From positions 32,074 through 96,073 of the forward strand of contig CATXKN010000009.1 of NCBI GenBank assembly GCA_958370785.1: 64,000 nucleotides of DNA, written 5' to 3'. The DNA comes from an uncultured Collinsella sp. (GTDB taxonomy: Bacteria > Actinomycetota > Coriobacteriia > Coriobacteriales > Coriobacteriaceae). A model generated the notes under the pieces. The model made no database searches. It saw only the letters and a list, made by a program, of their open reading frames with translations, and was not told the DNA's origin. The translations under genes and the position numbers were made by a program. This document shows, one piece after another, positions 26,026 to 34,581 of this stretch; the stretch's first letter is position 1; the number at the start of each line of letters is the position of its first letter.

Positions 26026-26060
26026 ACCGCCACAAAGGGGACAGGCACCTTTGTGGCGGT
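26026..26060. repeat. Palindromic repeat family A, copy 1
   Basis: ACCGCCACAAAGG (26026-26038) / CCTTTGTGGCGGT (26048-26060), loop GGACAGGCA. The loop is the reverse complement of copy 2's loop, so copies 1 and 2 face each other across one gene. Confidence 0.75.
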
Positions 26061-26114
26061 GGGGAACGAGCTCGATGTTGTTGTGATCGTTGAGCGGTAT
26101 GTTAATGAGCGGCT

Positions 26115-26783
26115 CTACAGAATTTCATCCGGGTTGGCGGGTTTGGTTGTTTTGGGGATGCCGAGTTTGGATGACGCGAAATCGTCAACATCGTCCTTGA
26201 TTCCATCTTTGGTGTAGACGGTGACCGTATAGGTGCTGTGCCCGAATTCGCTCTTGTCGCGTGTCGCCCAGGCCTGCCAGTAGGCAGCCCCGTTTCGCCC
26301 TTTGATTTTTCCGACACGGCGGAGTTCTGTTCGCTTTAATTGCTGGTTGCTATAGATGGTTCGACCGGCCTCCTCGGTGAGCCCGCACTGTCCAAGCATC
26401 TTGTCGAGGACTTGGTTCATGTGGCGCTCATCGGTGTTTGGTGCGTAGTCGTAGGCGAGGGCGATGGAGTCGAGGGGCTGGTCGTCGATCAAATAATTCA
26501 TCGTCTGAGGTTCAAGGCTGAAATGGGGGAAGCATCCATCAATCGTTCCGAGCAGCGGTAACTTTGACCGCCAACTTCCGGTGGGAATTGCATATTCGTA
26601 GAACACGCCACGGCAGACAAAGGAGAGCGAGGTGGCACGCGAGCCGGCGTCGATCATCCCGCAAAGATCGAAGGGCGAGGCGATACCAAAAGAAAAGGGC
26701 GTGATGACGATAAGGAAGAGCATCACGATGGGTATGGCGAGAATGGCGATGACGTTGCGACCGGTGGAATGAGACGGCTTCAT
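26115..26783 (-). CDS. Membrane-anchored protein of unknown function
   Basis: 222-residue product with one N-terminal hydrophobic segment (VIAILAIPIVMLFLIVI, about residues 10-30), so probably anchored with an extracytoplasmic domain. It contains several Cys (DLCGMID, FVCRGVF, GQCGLTEE) and ends in a mixed, Lys/Asp-rich tail. I do not recognise the family. The ATG at 26783 has GAGGAG before it. Its GC content is lower than that of core genes. It is divergent from the gene at 27018, which also has a signal anchor and a late GQC motif, and it is bracketed by family A palindromes. Confidence 0.6.
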   Translation of the reverse strand: MKPSHSTGRNVIAILAIPIVMLFLIVITPFSFGIASPFDLCGMIDAGSRATSLSFVCRGVFYEYAIPTGSWRSKLPLLGTIDGCFPHFSLEPQTMNYLIDDQPLDSIALAYDYAPNTDERHMNQVLDKMLGQCGLTEEAGRTIYSNQQLKRTELRRVGKIKGRNGAAYWQAWATRDKSEFGHSTYTVTVYTKDGIKDDVDDFASSKLGIPKTTKPANPDEIL

Positions 26784-26893
26784 ATGCGCTCCTCGAGACA
26801 AAGATCTGTTGAGGATAGGCAGAAATGGATATGTTCAGAGAACAATTCAAGTTTAATCTCATGGCGCGAGATGGTCGACCGTTAGCGTCGAAA

Positions 26894-26928
26894 ACCACCA
26901 CAAAGGTGCCTGTCCCCTTTGTGGTGGT
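26894..26928. repeat. Palindromic repeat family A, copy 2
   Basis: ACCACCACAAAGG (26894-26906) / CCTTTGTGGTGGT (26916-26928), loop TGCCTGTCC. It lies between two divergent genes. Confidence 0.75.
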
Positions 26929-27017
26929 GAGGAGCGCGCGGCTTCTTTTGGTAATAGTGTTAGCTGGCGGTATCATTAGTGCAGGTGGCGAAGGTTTGCA
27001 TTGTGGGGTGTTTTGCC

Positions 27018-27689
27018 GTGAGCCGTTCTGCCCGTATTGGATTGATTGTTTTGGCGCTTGCGATCACCGTGGTTGGCATGGGCGCTGTCGGCATGGCGTT
27101 GCTGCCCGCTGCGGTGACAGAGCCGGTGGTCAAGCCTGTGACTCAATCTGTCGAACTTCTGACCGGCGACGACAAGCCCGAGGCCATTACCGTTGATTTT
27201 GATGAGCAACCGGCTGCGCTGGGCATTAGTAATTATCCACATATTCAGCTTGGGGCTATGCGCTATACCACGGAATCTGGTCTGATCGACAGGGCGTCCG
27301 AGCTGCTCAGGGGCAAAACCTTTAAGCGCTGGTATGGATATGCGTCCTATCGGGCAAAAGCGAACGACATGGTTGGCGGATGCCGCTCGTCCATCGAGTT
27401 GGACACCGCGAATGGCGCCAAGTTATGTGATGTTTCGTACGATCCCGGCTACGAGGGCAATGAGGGGCCGGGTATCTACATCTTGGACAGCGATGTCGCC
27501 TATGTCATGGAGGGCAACCAGGCCGAGCTCAACGATTTTATGGGTCAGTGCATTCAGGATGCCTATGAACAGACCTGCTTGCCCGACCCGCAGACTGCAC
27601 GCGATAGTGGGTCTGCCCGTACATGGCTGTTCGAGGATGAGATGCCCTGGACCGTCGAATCGGGAAGTACGGGTTCGGCGAAGGAGTAG
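27018..27689 (+). CDS. Membrane-anchored protein of unknown function
   Basis: About 223 residues from a GTG at 27018, chosen because it opens the basic-hydrophobic signal anchor (SRSARIGLIVLALAITVVGMG). Upstream in-frame GTG codons at 26979 and 26985 are possible and no start has a strong ribosome site. The rest is acidic and probably outside the cell, with Cys at GGCRSS, AKLCDV and GQCIQDAYEQTCL. It resembles its divergent neighbour in plan (anchor, RASELL- and DFMGQC-like helices) and may be a diverged relative. The family is not recognised. Confidence 0.55.
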   Translation: MSRSARIGLIVLALAITVVGMGAVGMALLPAAVTEPVVKPVTQSVELLTGDDKPEAITVDFDEQPAALGISNYPHIQLGAMRYTTESGLIDRASELLRGKTFKRWYGYASYRAKANDMVGGCRSSIELDTANGAKLCDVSYDPGYEGNEGPGIYILDSDVAYVMEGNQAELNDFMGQCIQDAYEQTCLPDPQTARDSGSARTWLFEDEMPWTVESGSTGSAKE

Positions 27690-27697
27690 AGACCGCG

Positions 27698-27732
27698 ACC
27701 ACCACAAAGGTACCCGTCCCCTTTGTAGTAGT
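27698..27732. repeat. Palindromic repeat family A, copy 3
   Basis: ACCACCACAAAGG (27698-27710) / CCTTTGTAGTAGT (27720-27732), loop TACCCGTCC. It starts 9 bp after a stop codon. Two mismatches in the outer arm make it the most decayed copy. Confidence 0.7.
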
Positions 27733-27742
27733 TCTCGGTTTG

Positions 27743-27959
27743 TCTCGATCTGTAACATCTTGGCCGCTAAAAGTGGGTCTGGTGTTACAGATTTAGATTT
27801 TCGATTCGGGTGTCTTCTGTTTGTCTCAATCTGTAACAGGTGGAGCTCTATTTGCCGAGTAGATGTTACAGATTGAGACAAACGGGTGCTACTGGTCATT
27901 TCATCTCGATCTGTAACATCTAGAGCCATAAACAGCCGCTAGATGTTACAGATTGAGAT
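27743..27959. repeat. Three tandem palindromes, family C
   Basis: Each unit has arms near TCTCAATCTGTAACAT and its complement. Unit 1: 27743-27797, decayed. Unit 2: TTTGTCTCAATCTGTAACA (from 27820) to 27882. Unit 3: 27903-27959, with 21-bp arms and one mismatch. The loops differ completely. The block ends about 60 bp before the clpB operator. Confidence 0.75.
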
Positions 27960-28020
27960 AGAAAGGGGACGAGGCTGTAGCGGGTGAGCGCGCCTGCTCC
28001 CTATCTCTCAATCACTCAGA

Positions 28021-28056
28021 AAATCTTATATATAGAGACTTAGATTTGTGTATAAG
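28021..28056 (+). promoter_or_regulatory. Heat-shock operator/promoter before clpB
   Basis: AAATCT (28021-28026), 15 bp, AGATTT (28042-28047), then TATAAG at 28051-28056 as a -10-like box. CTTATAT and GACTTAGATTT match the motif before dnaK at 18654-18680. Likely HspR target. Confidence 0.65.
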
Positions 28057-28136
28057 ATCGTGCAAAGCTGGCAACAATACTTCTCGAACAACGTGAAGCC
28101 GCCCCGTAGGGCGGCCGCCCCAAGAGAGGTGATTCC

Positions 28137-30764
28137 ATGAGAATCGATAAGCTAGCAATGACGTCGCGCGAGGCGTTGCAGACCGCCATGAGCACGGCTG
28201 CCGATGCGCAGGCCGGCGCGGTGGAGCCGATTCACCTGCTGTCTGCCCTGCTCGGTGCCGGTGAACGCAACATCTCCGTGATCATCGAGCGTATCGGCGC
28301 CGACCCGGCCCAGCTCGCACGCTCCACGCAGGATGCCATCGACCACGCGCCTAAGGTTTCGGGCGAGGGTCAGCAGATGGGCCTGTCTAACGAGCTCGTC
28401 CGCGTCATCGAAAAGGCCGAGAAGAAGGCCACCAAGATGGGCGACAGCTTTGTGGTGACCGAGCATCTGCTGATGGCGCTTGCCGAGGACAAGGGCGAGG
28501 CCGGCCGCGTTCTGCGCGACGCCGGCGTGACCAAGGAGCGCATCGAGCAAGTCTACGAGGAGCTGCGCGGCGATGACCGCGTGACGTCTGCCGAGGACAA
28601 GACGCAGTTTGAGGCGCTGGAGCAGTACGGTCGCAACATCTGCGACCTCGCCCGCGCCGGCAAGCTCGACCCGGTCATCGGCCGTACCGATGAGATTCGC
28701 CGCACCATCCAGGTCCTGTCCCGTCGCACCAAGAACAACCCCGTGCTCATTGGTGAGCCGGGCGTCGGTAAAACGGCCATCGTCGAGGGCATCGCCCAGC
28801 GTATCGTGGCCGGCGACGTGCCGAGCACCCTGCGCGACCGCGACCTCATCGAGCTCGACATGAGCGCGCTGGTCGCCGGCGCCAAGTACCGCGGTGAGTT
28901 CGAGGACCGCTTAAAGGCCGTGCTCAAGGAGGTGCAGAAGTCCGAAGGTAAGGTCATCCTGTTCATCGATGAGCTCCATACCATCGTGGGCGCGGGTGCC
29001 ACCGAGGGCTCCATGGACGCCGGCAACATCCTGAAGCCGGCGCTTGCCCGTGGCGATCTGCACGCGATCGGCGCGACTACGCTCGACGAATACCGCAAGT
29101 ACATCGAGAAGGACGCGGCGCTCGCGCGTCGTTTCCAGACCGTGATGGTCTCCGAGCCTACCGTCGAGGACACCATCTCGATCCTGCGTGGCCTCAAGGA
29201 GAAGTACGAGATCTTCCACGGCGTGCATATCACCGATAGCGCGCTCGTGGCCGCCGCCGACCTCTCCGATCGCTATATCGCCGACCGCTTCCTGCCCGAC
29301 AAGGCCATCGACCTGGTCGATGAGGCCGCAAGCCGCCTTCGCATGGAGCTCGACAGCATGCCGGTCGAGATCGACGCCACCACGCGTCAGCTCACCCAGC
29401 TGCAGATCGAGGAACAGGCGCTCATGAAGGAGACCGACGACGCCTCCAAGGAGCGTCTGGAGGCCCTGCGCCAAGAGATTGCCGAGGTCCAGGAAAAGCT
29501 CAACGTGCAAAAGGCCGGCTGGCTCAACCAGAAGAACGCCATCGACCACGTGCAGGAGCTCAAGGGCCAGCTCGACGAGGCCAAGAGCGAAGAGGAGCGC
29601 GCGACGCGCAACGGCGATCTGGGCCGTGCGTCCGAGCTGCGCTACTCCGTGATTCCGGGCCTGCAACAGCAGATTCAGGATTCCGAGGCCGCGCTCGAGG
29701 CGCAAAAGCAGCAGGACGGCGAGGGCCTCAACGAACAGGTGACCTCCGATGAGATTGCCGAGGTCGTGAGCGCCTGGACCGGCGTGCCCGTGTCCAAGAT
29801 GATGCAGGGCGAGCTCGACAAGCTGAAGGGCTTGGAGGGCGAGCTGCATAAGCGCGTCATCGGCCAGGACGAGGCCGTCTCCGCTGTCGCCGCAGCTGTG
29901 CGCCGCAGCCGTGCGGGCCTCTCCGATCCGGACAAGCCCATCGGCAGCTTCTTCTTCCTGGGCCCCACCGGCGTAGGCAAGACCGAGCTCGCCAAGGCGC
30001 TTGCCGAGTGCCTGTTCGATGACGAGCGCGCGCTCGTGCGTATCGACATGTCCGAGTACATGGAGAAGTTCAGCGTCCAGCGTCTGATCGGTGCGCCCCC
30101 GGGATACGTGGGCTACGACGAGGGCGGCCAGCTCACCGAGGCCGTGCGCCGTCGTCCGTACTCCGTAATCTTGCTCGACGAGATGGAGAAGGCCCATCCG
30201 GATGTCTTTAACGTGCTGCTGCAGGTGCTCGACGACGGCCGCCTGACCGATGGCCAGGGTCGCCAGGTGTCCTTCAAGAACACGATTATCATCATGACGT
30301 CTAACGTGGGCTCCAAGGCCATCGCCGATCTGTCCGGTAAGGACGAGGAGGAGATGCGCCATCAGGTCGACGCCGCCATGGCTCAGACCTTCCGCCCCGA
30401 GTTCCTCAACCGTATCGACGATATCGTGGTGTTCCATCCGCTCGGCATGGCGCAGATCGAGAAGATTGTCGACATCCAGCTTGCCGACGTCCGCGCACGC
30501 CTGGCCAAGGAGCGCATGACGCTTGCCATCACCCCGGCGGCCAAGCAGATGCTCGCCGTGGGCGGCCTGGACCCGGTCTTTGGCGCCCGTCCGCTCAAGC
30601 GTCTGGTTCAGCGCGAGGTCGTGGATGCCATCGCCGCCGCTATCATCGACGGCACGGTGCGCGAGGGCGATCAGGTGACGGTCGATGTCGACAAGGACGG
30701 CGGCTTTACCGTCGTGTGCGACAACACGCCGGCGGCCACCTACGAGATTCCCGACGCCGAGTAG
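28137..30764 (+). CDS. clpB: Disaggregase ClpB
   Basis: 875-residue Hsp100 that threads proteins out of aggregates together with DnaK. Domains in order: N-terminal Clp repeats (1-145), AAA-1 with GEPGVGKT, the coiled-coil middle domain (about 410-530), AAA-2 with GPTGVGKT and arginine-finger region, and a C-terminal lid. The middle domain distinguishes it from ClpA/ClpC. It has its own promoter region and a terminator, and shares its upstream motif with dnaK. Confidence 0.98.
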   Translation: MRIDKLAMTSREALQTAMSTAADAQAGAVEPIHLLSALLGAGERNISVIIERIGADPAQLARSTQDAIDHAPKVSGEGQQMGLSNELVRVIEKAEKKATKMGDSFVVTEHLLMALAEDKGEAGRVLRDAGVTKERIEQVYEELRGDDRVTSAEDKTQFEALEQYGRNICDLARAGKLDPVIGRTDEIRRTIQVLSRRTKNNPVLIGEPGVGKTAIVEGIAQRIVAGDVPSTLRDRDLIELDMSALVAGAKYRGEFEDRLKAVLKEVQKSEGKVILFIDELHTIVGAGATEGSMDAGNILKPALARGDLHAIGATTLDEYRKYIEKDAALARRFQTVMVSEPTVEDTISILRGLKEKYEIFHGVHITDSALVAAADLSDRYIADRFLPDKAIDLVDEAASRLRMELDSMPVEIDATTRQLTQLQIEEQALMKETDDASKERLEALRQEIAEVQEKLNVQKAGWLNQKNAIDHVQELKGQLDEAKSEEERATRNGDLGRASELRYSVIPGLQQQIQDSEAALEAQKQQDGEGLNEQVTSDEIAEVVSAWTGVPVSKMMQGELDKLKGLEGELHKRVIGQDEAVSAVAAAVRRSRAGLSDPDKPIGSFFFLGPTGVGKTELAKALAECLFDDERALVRIDMSEYMEKFSVQRLIGAPPGYVGYDEGGQLTEAVRRRPYSVILLDEMEKAHPDVFNVLLQVLDDGRLTDGQGRQVSFKNTIIIMTSNVGSKAIADLSGKDEEEMRHQVDAAMAQTFRPEFLNRIDDIVVFHPLGMAQIEKIVDIQLADVRARLAKERMTLAITPAAKQMLAVGGLDPVFGARPLKRLVQREVVDAIAAAIIDGTVREGDQVTVDVDKDGGFTVVCDNTPAATYEIPDAE

Positions 30765-30808
30765 ATTTTGGGCCATGCCTTAAAATCTGCCTTTTGAGCC
30801 GAACGCCA

Positions 30809-30845
30809 AGGGCGGCGGATCCAATTGGGTCCGCCGCCCTTTTTC
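30809..30845 (+). terminator. Terminator of clpB
   Basis: AGGGCGGCGGATCC pairs with GGGTCCGCCGCCCT (30828-30841) around AATT, followed by a T-run. Confidence 0.88.
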
Positions 30846-30896
30846 GTGCGACAATCGATGATGTTGAACGTGAGTACATGGCAAGGAGCTATGCAG

Positions 30897-31091
30897 ATGA
30901 AAGACGAGAATAAGACGAATACGCCGGCGACCGATGCCGCACCCGCCGCACCCAAGCCTGCGCCTAAGCCGGCGCCCAAGCCGCGCGACCCCTACATCCG
31001 TGCCGAGAACGAGGACGACGACGGCTACGATCCCTACAGCGATCGCCGCCCCGAGCGCGAGCCGATGTTCGAAGCCGATCCGTGGCGCTGA
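30897..31091 (+). CDS. Small Pro/Ala-rich acidic protein, unknown
   Basis: 64 residues: a charged start (MKDENKTNTP), a repeated APKPAPKP tract, then a very acidic part with Tyr/Arg pairs (NEDDDGYDPYSDRRPEREP). Probably disordered and soluble. AAGGAG lies 8 bases before the ATG at 30897; an ATG at 30891 is too close to it. The gene follows the clpB terminator. No family recognised. Confidence 0.55.
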   Translation: MKDENKTNTPATDAAPAAPKPAPKPAPKPRDPYIRAENEDDDGYDPYSDRRPEREPMFEADPWR

Positions 31092-31115
31092 GTGCCACCC
31101 AAAAGGCCACCAATA

Positions 31116-31182
31116 AGTTGCGGTGAAATAGGGACTGTTTTGCGGTTTGACCAGTAAAAACAATCCCTATTTCACCGCAACT
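31116..31182. repeat. Palindromic repeat family B, copy 1
   Basis: AGTTGCGGTGAAATAGGGA (31116-31134) and its perfect complement at 31164-31182, with a further weak pairing (ACTGTTTT/AAAACAAT) inside. It starts 25 bp after a stop codon. Related copies lie at 43531 and 63780. Confidence 0.85.
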
Positions 31183-31425
31183 GCGTTAGGGATTTTTCTG
31201 CAGGGGGAGGGTAGTCAAAAAAGCCCCGTCCCAAATTGACTGCCAAATTGGCTGCTCGGGGAGTCGCATTCGAGCTCGGTTGTCCTCTTAGCTACTCGAT
31301 ATCCTTCGGAGCAATAACAGTGAAAAAGCTTGCTTAACTGTTAATCAAGCTACACAAAATCTTGCTCTTTAATTAATCAAGAATCAGTATAATTTTGATT
31401 AGCTAGAGAGCAAGATTGGAGAATC
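31183..31425. promoter_or_regulatory. AT-rich leader and promoter of the ATPase gene
   Basis: TATAAT at 31388-31393 is a good -10 box. AATCTTGCTCT (31358-31368) and AGAGCAAGATT (31407-31417) form an 11-bp inverted repeat around it, and TAATCAAG occurs twice upstream. The AT content is well above that of the surrounding DNA. Confidence 0.55.
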
Positions 31426-32778
31426 ATGGCATTCAACGACTTGATCGCCCAGAAAATAAAGGACTTTGAACAGCAGGGGGTTCCGCAGGTCTTTGAGCGA
31501 GACCTTGATCTGGGAAACCCACAGGAGCCAAAGCGCGACAACATCGTAAATGTGGTTGTGGGGGCCCGCCGTTGTGGAAAGACGTATCGCCTGTATCAGG
31601 AGATGCAGCGGCTTCAGGGCCGGGGCGTCGAGCTTGACCGGATGCTTTACTTTAATTTTGAGGACGAGCGTTTGCGCCCGTATGAGTCATCGCTGCTGGC
31701 GGACGTGCTCGACACGTTCTATGCGCTGTATCCTGCTGCTCGAACCGAGGGCGCTTACATTTTCTTTGACGAGATCCAGGAAATTCCCGAATGGGGTGCG
31801 TTTCTGCGGCGTGTAGTCGATACGGAGAAAGCGACCGTCTATGTGACGGGATCTTCTTCTAAGATGCTGTCCTCAGAGCTTAAGAGCGAGTTCAGGGGTC
31901 GTTCTCTTATACGGGAGCTTTTTCCGTTGAGTTTTTCGGAATACGTTCGATATAAGACGGGGAGCGTTTTCGAGCCAGATGCGACCTTTTCCCCAAGCGA
32001 TGCAGCGCTGCTTCGACATCATCTGATCGGATATCTTGAACGAGGGGGATTCATCGCGACGCTTGAGCAGACGCCCGCAGACGCGATTCAGCTGCTACAG
32101 GAATATGCTTCGCGAACGGTCGCTATGGACGTCGTTGAGCGTTACGACGTCAAGAACCCTCGCCTGGCATCGCTGTTCCTAACGCGGTGTATGGCATCTT
32201 CGGGACGAGAGCTGTCGGTGAACAAAGTGTACAACGAGTTCAAGAGCAGGCAGATACCCGTCAGTCGTAATTCGCTCAGCGACTTACTTGAGTATTATGA
32301 GGACGCCTACCTGTTATTTTCTGTGCCGGAGTTCACGCGTTCACTGGCAAATAACATGCGGTCTGCGTCTAAGGTCTACGCTGTCGACCCTGCGATGTTT
32401 GGAGCATTCTCTCCGGCATCGGCATTGGACCAGGGCCAGAGGCTCGAGACCGCAGTGTTCAATGCGCTAAGAAGAAAGACTCCCGCGGTGAGGACCGGCT
32501 CGGTCTGCCGCCTGCTGATCAAAGAGAAGAGCAAAAGCCATGAGGTGGACTTTGTGGCTGGGGACGCGCTTCTCATGCGGGCTTATAGCCTGATTCAGGT
32601 GAGTGCGGATATGGCACGTGAGAAAACGCGCGAGCGCGAAATTGCCGCGCTTGATGCCTCGATGGCCCATTTCGATCTTAGCGAGTCGGCAATCGTTACC
32701 ATGGATGAGCAGGCCGATATTCCATGCGAGCACGGTGTGGTACACGTTATGCCCGCATGGAAGTGGCTCCTTGCCTAA
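31426..32778 (+). CDS. AAA-type ATPase of the AAA_14/DUF4143 class
   Basis: 450-residue ATPase. The Walker A-like motif is GARRCGKTYRLYQE (near residue 45), the Walker B region IFFDEIQEIPEWG (near 125), followed by VYVTGSSSKMLSSEL. A winged-helix/DUF4143 part follows, ending in a nuclease-like C-terminal lobe (KSHEVDFVAGD). Members are common accessory genes of bacteria and archaea with no settled function. The gene has lower GC and less biased codons than its neighbours, an AT-rich promoter and no operon partner, so recent acquisition is likely. Confidence 0.85.
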   Translation: MAFNDLIAQKIKDFEQQGVPQVFERDLDLGNPQEPKRDNIVNVVVGARRCGKTYRLYQEMQRLQGRGVELDRMLYFNFEDERLRPYESSLLADVLDTFYALYPAARTEGAYIFFDEIQEIPEWGAFLRRVVDTEKATVYVTGSSSKMLSSELKSEFRGRSLIRELFPLSFSEYVRYKTGSVFEPDATFSPSDAALLRHHLIGYLERGGFIATLEQTPADAIQLLQEYASRTVAMDVVERYDVKNPRLASLFLTRCMASSGRELSVNKVYNEFKSRQIPVSRNSLSDLLEYYEDAYLLFSVPEFTRSLANNMRSASKVYAVDPAMFGAFSPASALDQGQRLETAVFNALRRKTPAVRTGSVCRLLIKEKSKSHEVDFVAGDALLMRAYSLIQVSADMAREKTREREIAALDASMAHFDLSESAIVTMDEQADIPCEHGVVHVMPAWKWLLA

Positions 32779-32851
32779 TCACCTATGGACCTGTGGGGTC
32801 AGGACCTCCTGGCTCCCTCATCACGGTTGGGGAGCACCTTGCTGCGCCAGG

Positions 32852-34348
32852 CTAGTCCTGGGCTTTGATACTCGGCAGGAGAATCTGGGCGAGGTAGTCG
32901 GTCTCGAGTTTGGTCGCGGCGTCGGCTTTGCCGTCTTTGCCGACCAGTACGTTCTTGATCTGGCTATAGGTGTAGCGGTTGCCGGTCGTAAGCTCGACAA
33001 GCTCAATGGCCGTGTCCATGGGGTAGGTTGACACGGGGTTCTGCGTCTGTCCGTTGATGGTCTGGGGCACCACGTACGGATAGACGGGGCCGCTGGCGTA
33101 GACGGTATAACCGTTGCCTAGATTGGCCGCGCCCAAAACCGTATCGCCTTCATCGGGCGTAAAGCTCTCGCCCTCGCGCACCGCGACGAGCGTCACGAGC
33201 GGCGTATTGGCATCGTCGCCCAGATAGATGCATAGCGTGCTTCCGTTTTGCCAAGTTGCGACCTTGCCGTACCACTCGACGGGAATATCGAGCTGGTAGA
33301 GGTCGGTTGCCTTGTGGCGAGCGTCAGCATCACGGGACGCCTGTGCCTTTTGCACGCTCACGGCATTGACGGCGGCGTCGCGCCGCGCGGTTGCTGCCTG
33401 CTGGAGCACTTTGGCAGCCGCGGCGGAGCTCGCACCGCCCTCTTCGGCATACTTGGCGGCGGCATCGATCTGGTCGTCAGTCACCGTGTCGGCAGAAGGC
33501 ACCTTGAGCTTAAAGGTGGCCTGGGCACTTAAATCCTGTCCATCGCTCTTAACGGTGACCTGCGTCTTGGTGGTCGGGACGGTATAGACGGTGCCGTCGG
33601 CCGCGATGGGGGAGGCGGCGATGGAGAGCGTGTAATCGCCGGGCAGCAGTTTGATGCCGCGACCGTGCTCGTCAACGTAGAGCGTTTCGCTCACGGAAGA
33701 ACCGTCGGAATCCTGACCGCTCACCTGTACGGGAATCTTGGAGCCGGTAGAACAGTCGAGGCCCGCGGCATGCACGCCAATCTGCACTGACATCATCGTG
33801 TGGGCATTGGCGGCGACAGCGGCAGCCTGCTCTTGCTGATATCCGTTCCAGGCGGCATAGCCTGCGCCGCCGGCGACGAGCGCGACGGCCACGACACCGG
33901 CGACCATCAGATTGCGGCGCTTGGGCGACATCTTACGGTGACGAACCTCGGCTTCGCGTGCCGAAGGAACGGACGGTAGGGGAATATCGCCCATGGCGAT
34001 GGTCTCGTCCACGGCAGGCGCAGAGCCTAAGCCAGGGAGCTCGCGGGTCAGCGAATCTTCGGCCGGCAAGTTATCGAGCAAGATGGTTTCCTCGCTCGTG
34101 TCGGATCCGGGCTGGTCGTCGGCCTCGCTTTCGGTGTCTTCGTGATCTGCCTCATCCTCGGCAGGCTCAACGTCGCCTGTATCCTGATCATCGGGCTGCG
34201 CCTCGGTTTCCGGCTCATCCTGCACATCAACGCCCGAATCGTCAAACGCAATCTCATCGAGTGAAATCCGGTCTAAGCTCTCCAAGGCCTCAGCGCAAGC
34301 TTCTGCATCTTGGGCCGCATCCTCTTGGCCCATCGTCTCATCTTTCAT
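32852..34348 (-). CDS. Single-pass membrane protein with long acidic cytoplasmic tail, unknown
   Basis: 498 residues. Residues 1-140 are extremely acidic and probably disordered (EPETEAQPDDQDTGDVEPAE and similar), then a basic stop (RHRKMSPKRRN), one membrane helix (LMVAGVVAVALVAGGAGYAAW, about 147-168), and an extracellular part of about 330 residues with an Ig-like stretch (KLLPGDYTLSIAASPI) and an Ala-rich helical stretch. The ATG at 34348 follows a GGGGGA site. Similar layouts occur in actinobacterial envelope proteins controlled by phosphorylation, but no function can be assigned. Confidence 0.65.
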   Translation of the reverse strand: MKDETMGQEDAAQDAEACAEALESLDRISLDEIAFDDSGVDVQDEPETEAQPDDQDTGDVEPAEDEADHEDTESEADDQPGSDTSEETILLDNLPAEDSLTRELPGLGSAPAVDETIAMGDIPLPSVPSAREAEVRHRKMSPKRRNLMVAGVVAVALVAGGAGYAAWNGYQQEQAAAVAANAHTMMSVQIGVHAAGLDCSTGSKIPVQVSGQDSDGSSVSETLYVDEHGRGIKLLPGDYTLSIAASPIAADGTVYTVPTTKTQVTVKSDGQDLSAQATFKLKVPSADTVTDDQIDAAAKYAEEGGASSAAAAKVLQQAATARRDAAVNAVSVQKAQASRDADARHKATDLYQLDIPVEWYGKVATWQNGSTLCIYLGDDANTPLVTLVAVREGESFTPDEGDTVLGAANLGNGYTVYASGPVYPYVVPQTINGQTQNPVSTYPMDTAIELVELTTGNRYTYSQIKNVLVGKDGKADAATKLETDYLAQILLPSIKAQD

Positions 34349-34470
34349 ATATCCCCCAAGCTCAATATCGGGACAACACTGTACCCAAAAATGGAGCCAT
34401 ATAAAGCGCGTGCGAAATATAAGATCCGATTTAACTCGAGCGCATCGTTCGGCCGCATCCTCGCGGCGGC

Positions 34471-34510
34471 AAAAGGCCCCCGGAACGCGAACGAATCACA
34501 TTCCGGGGGC
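34471..34510 (-). terminator. Terminator of the membrane protein gene (minus strand)
   Basis: GCCCCCGGAA (34476-34485) pairs with TTCCGGGGGC (34501-34510); on the minus strand it is followed by CTTTTG. It lies about 70 bp after the stop of the gene at 34582. Confidence 0.75.
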
Positions 34511-34581
34511 TCTACAATGCGTTGAGTTGCGCGGAGCCGGCTATGCTGCTTCGTGCTCAAGCGATGTCTGCGCCAGGCGCG

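Noticed and set aside
26026..27959. CRISPR array in the repeat-rich region
   Set aside because: Repeats are palindromes of three units or fewer with irregular spacing and there are no cas genes.
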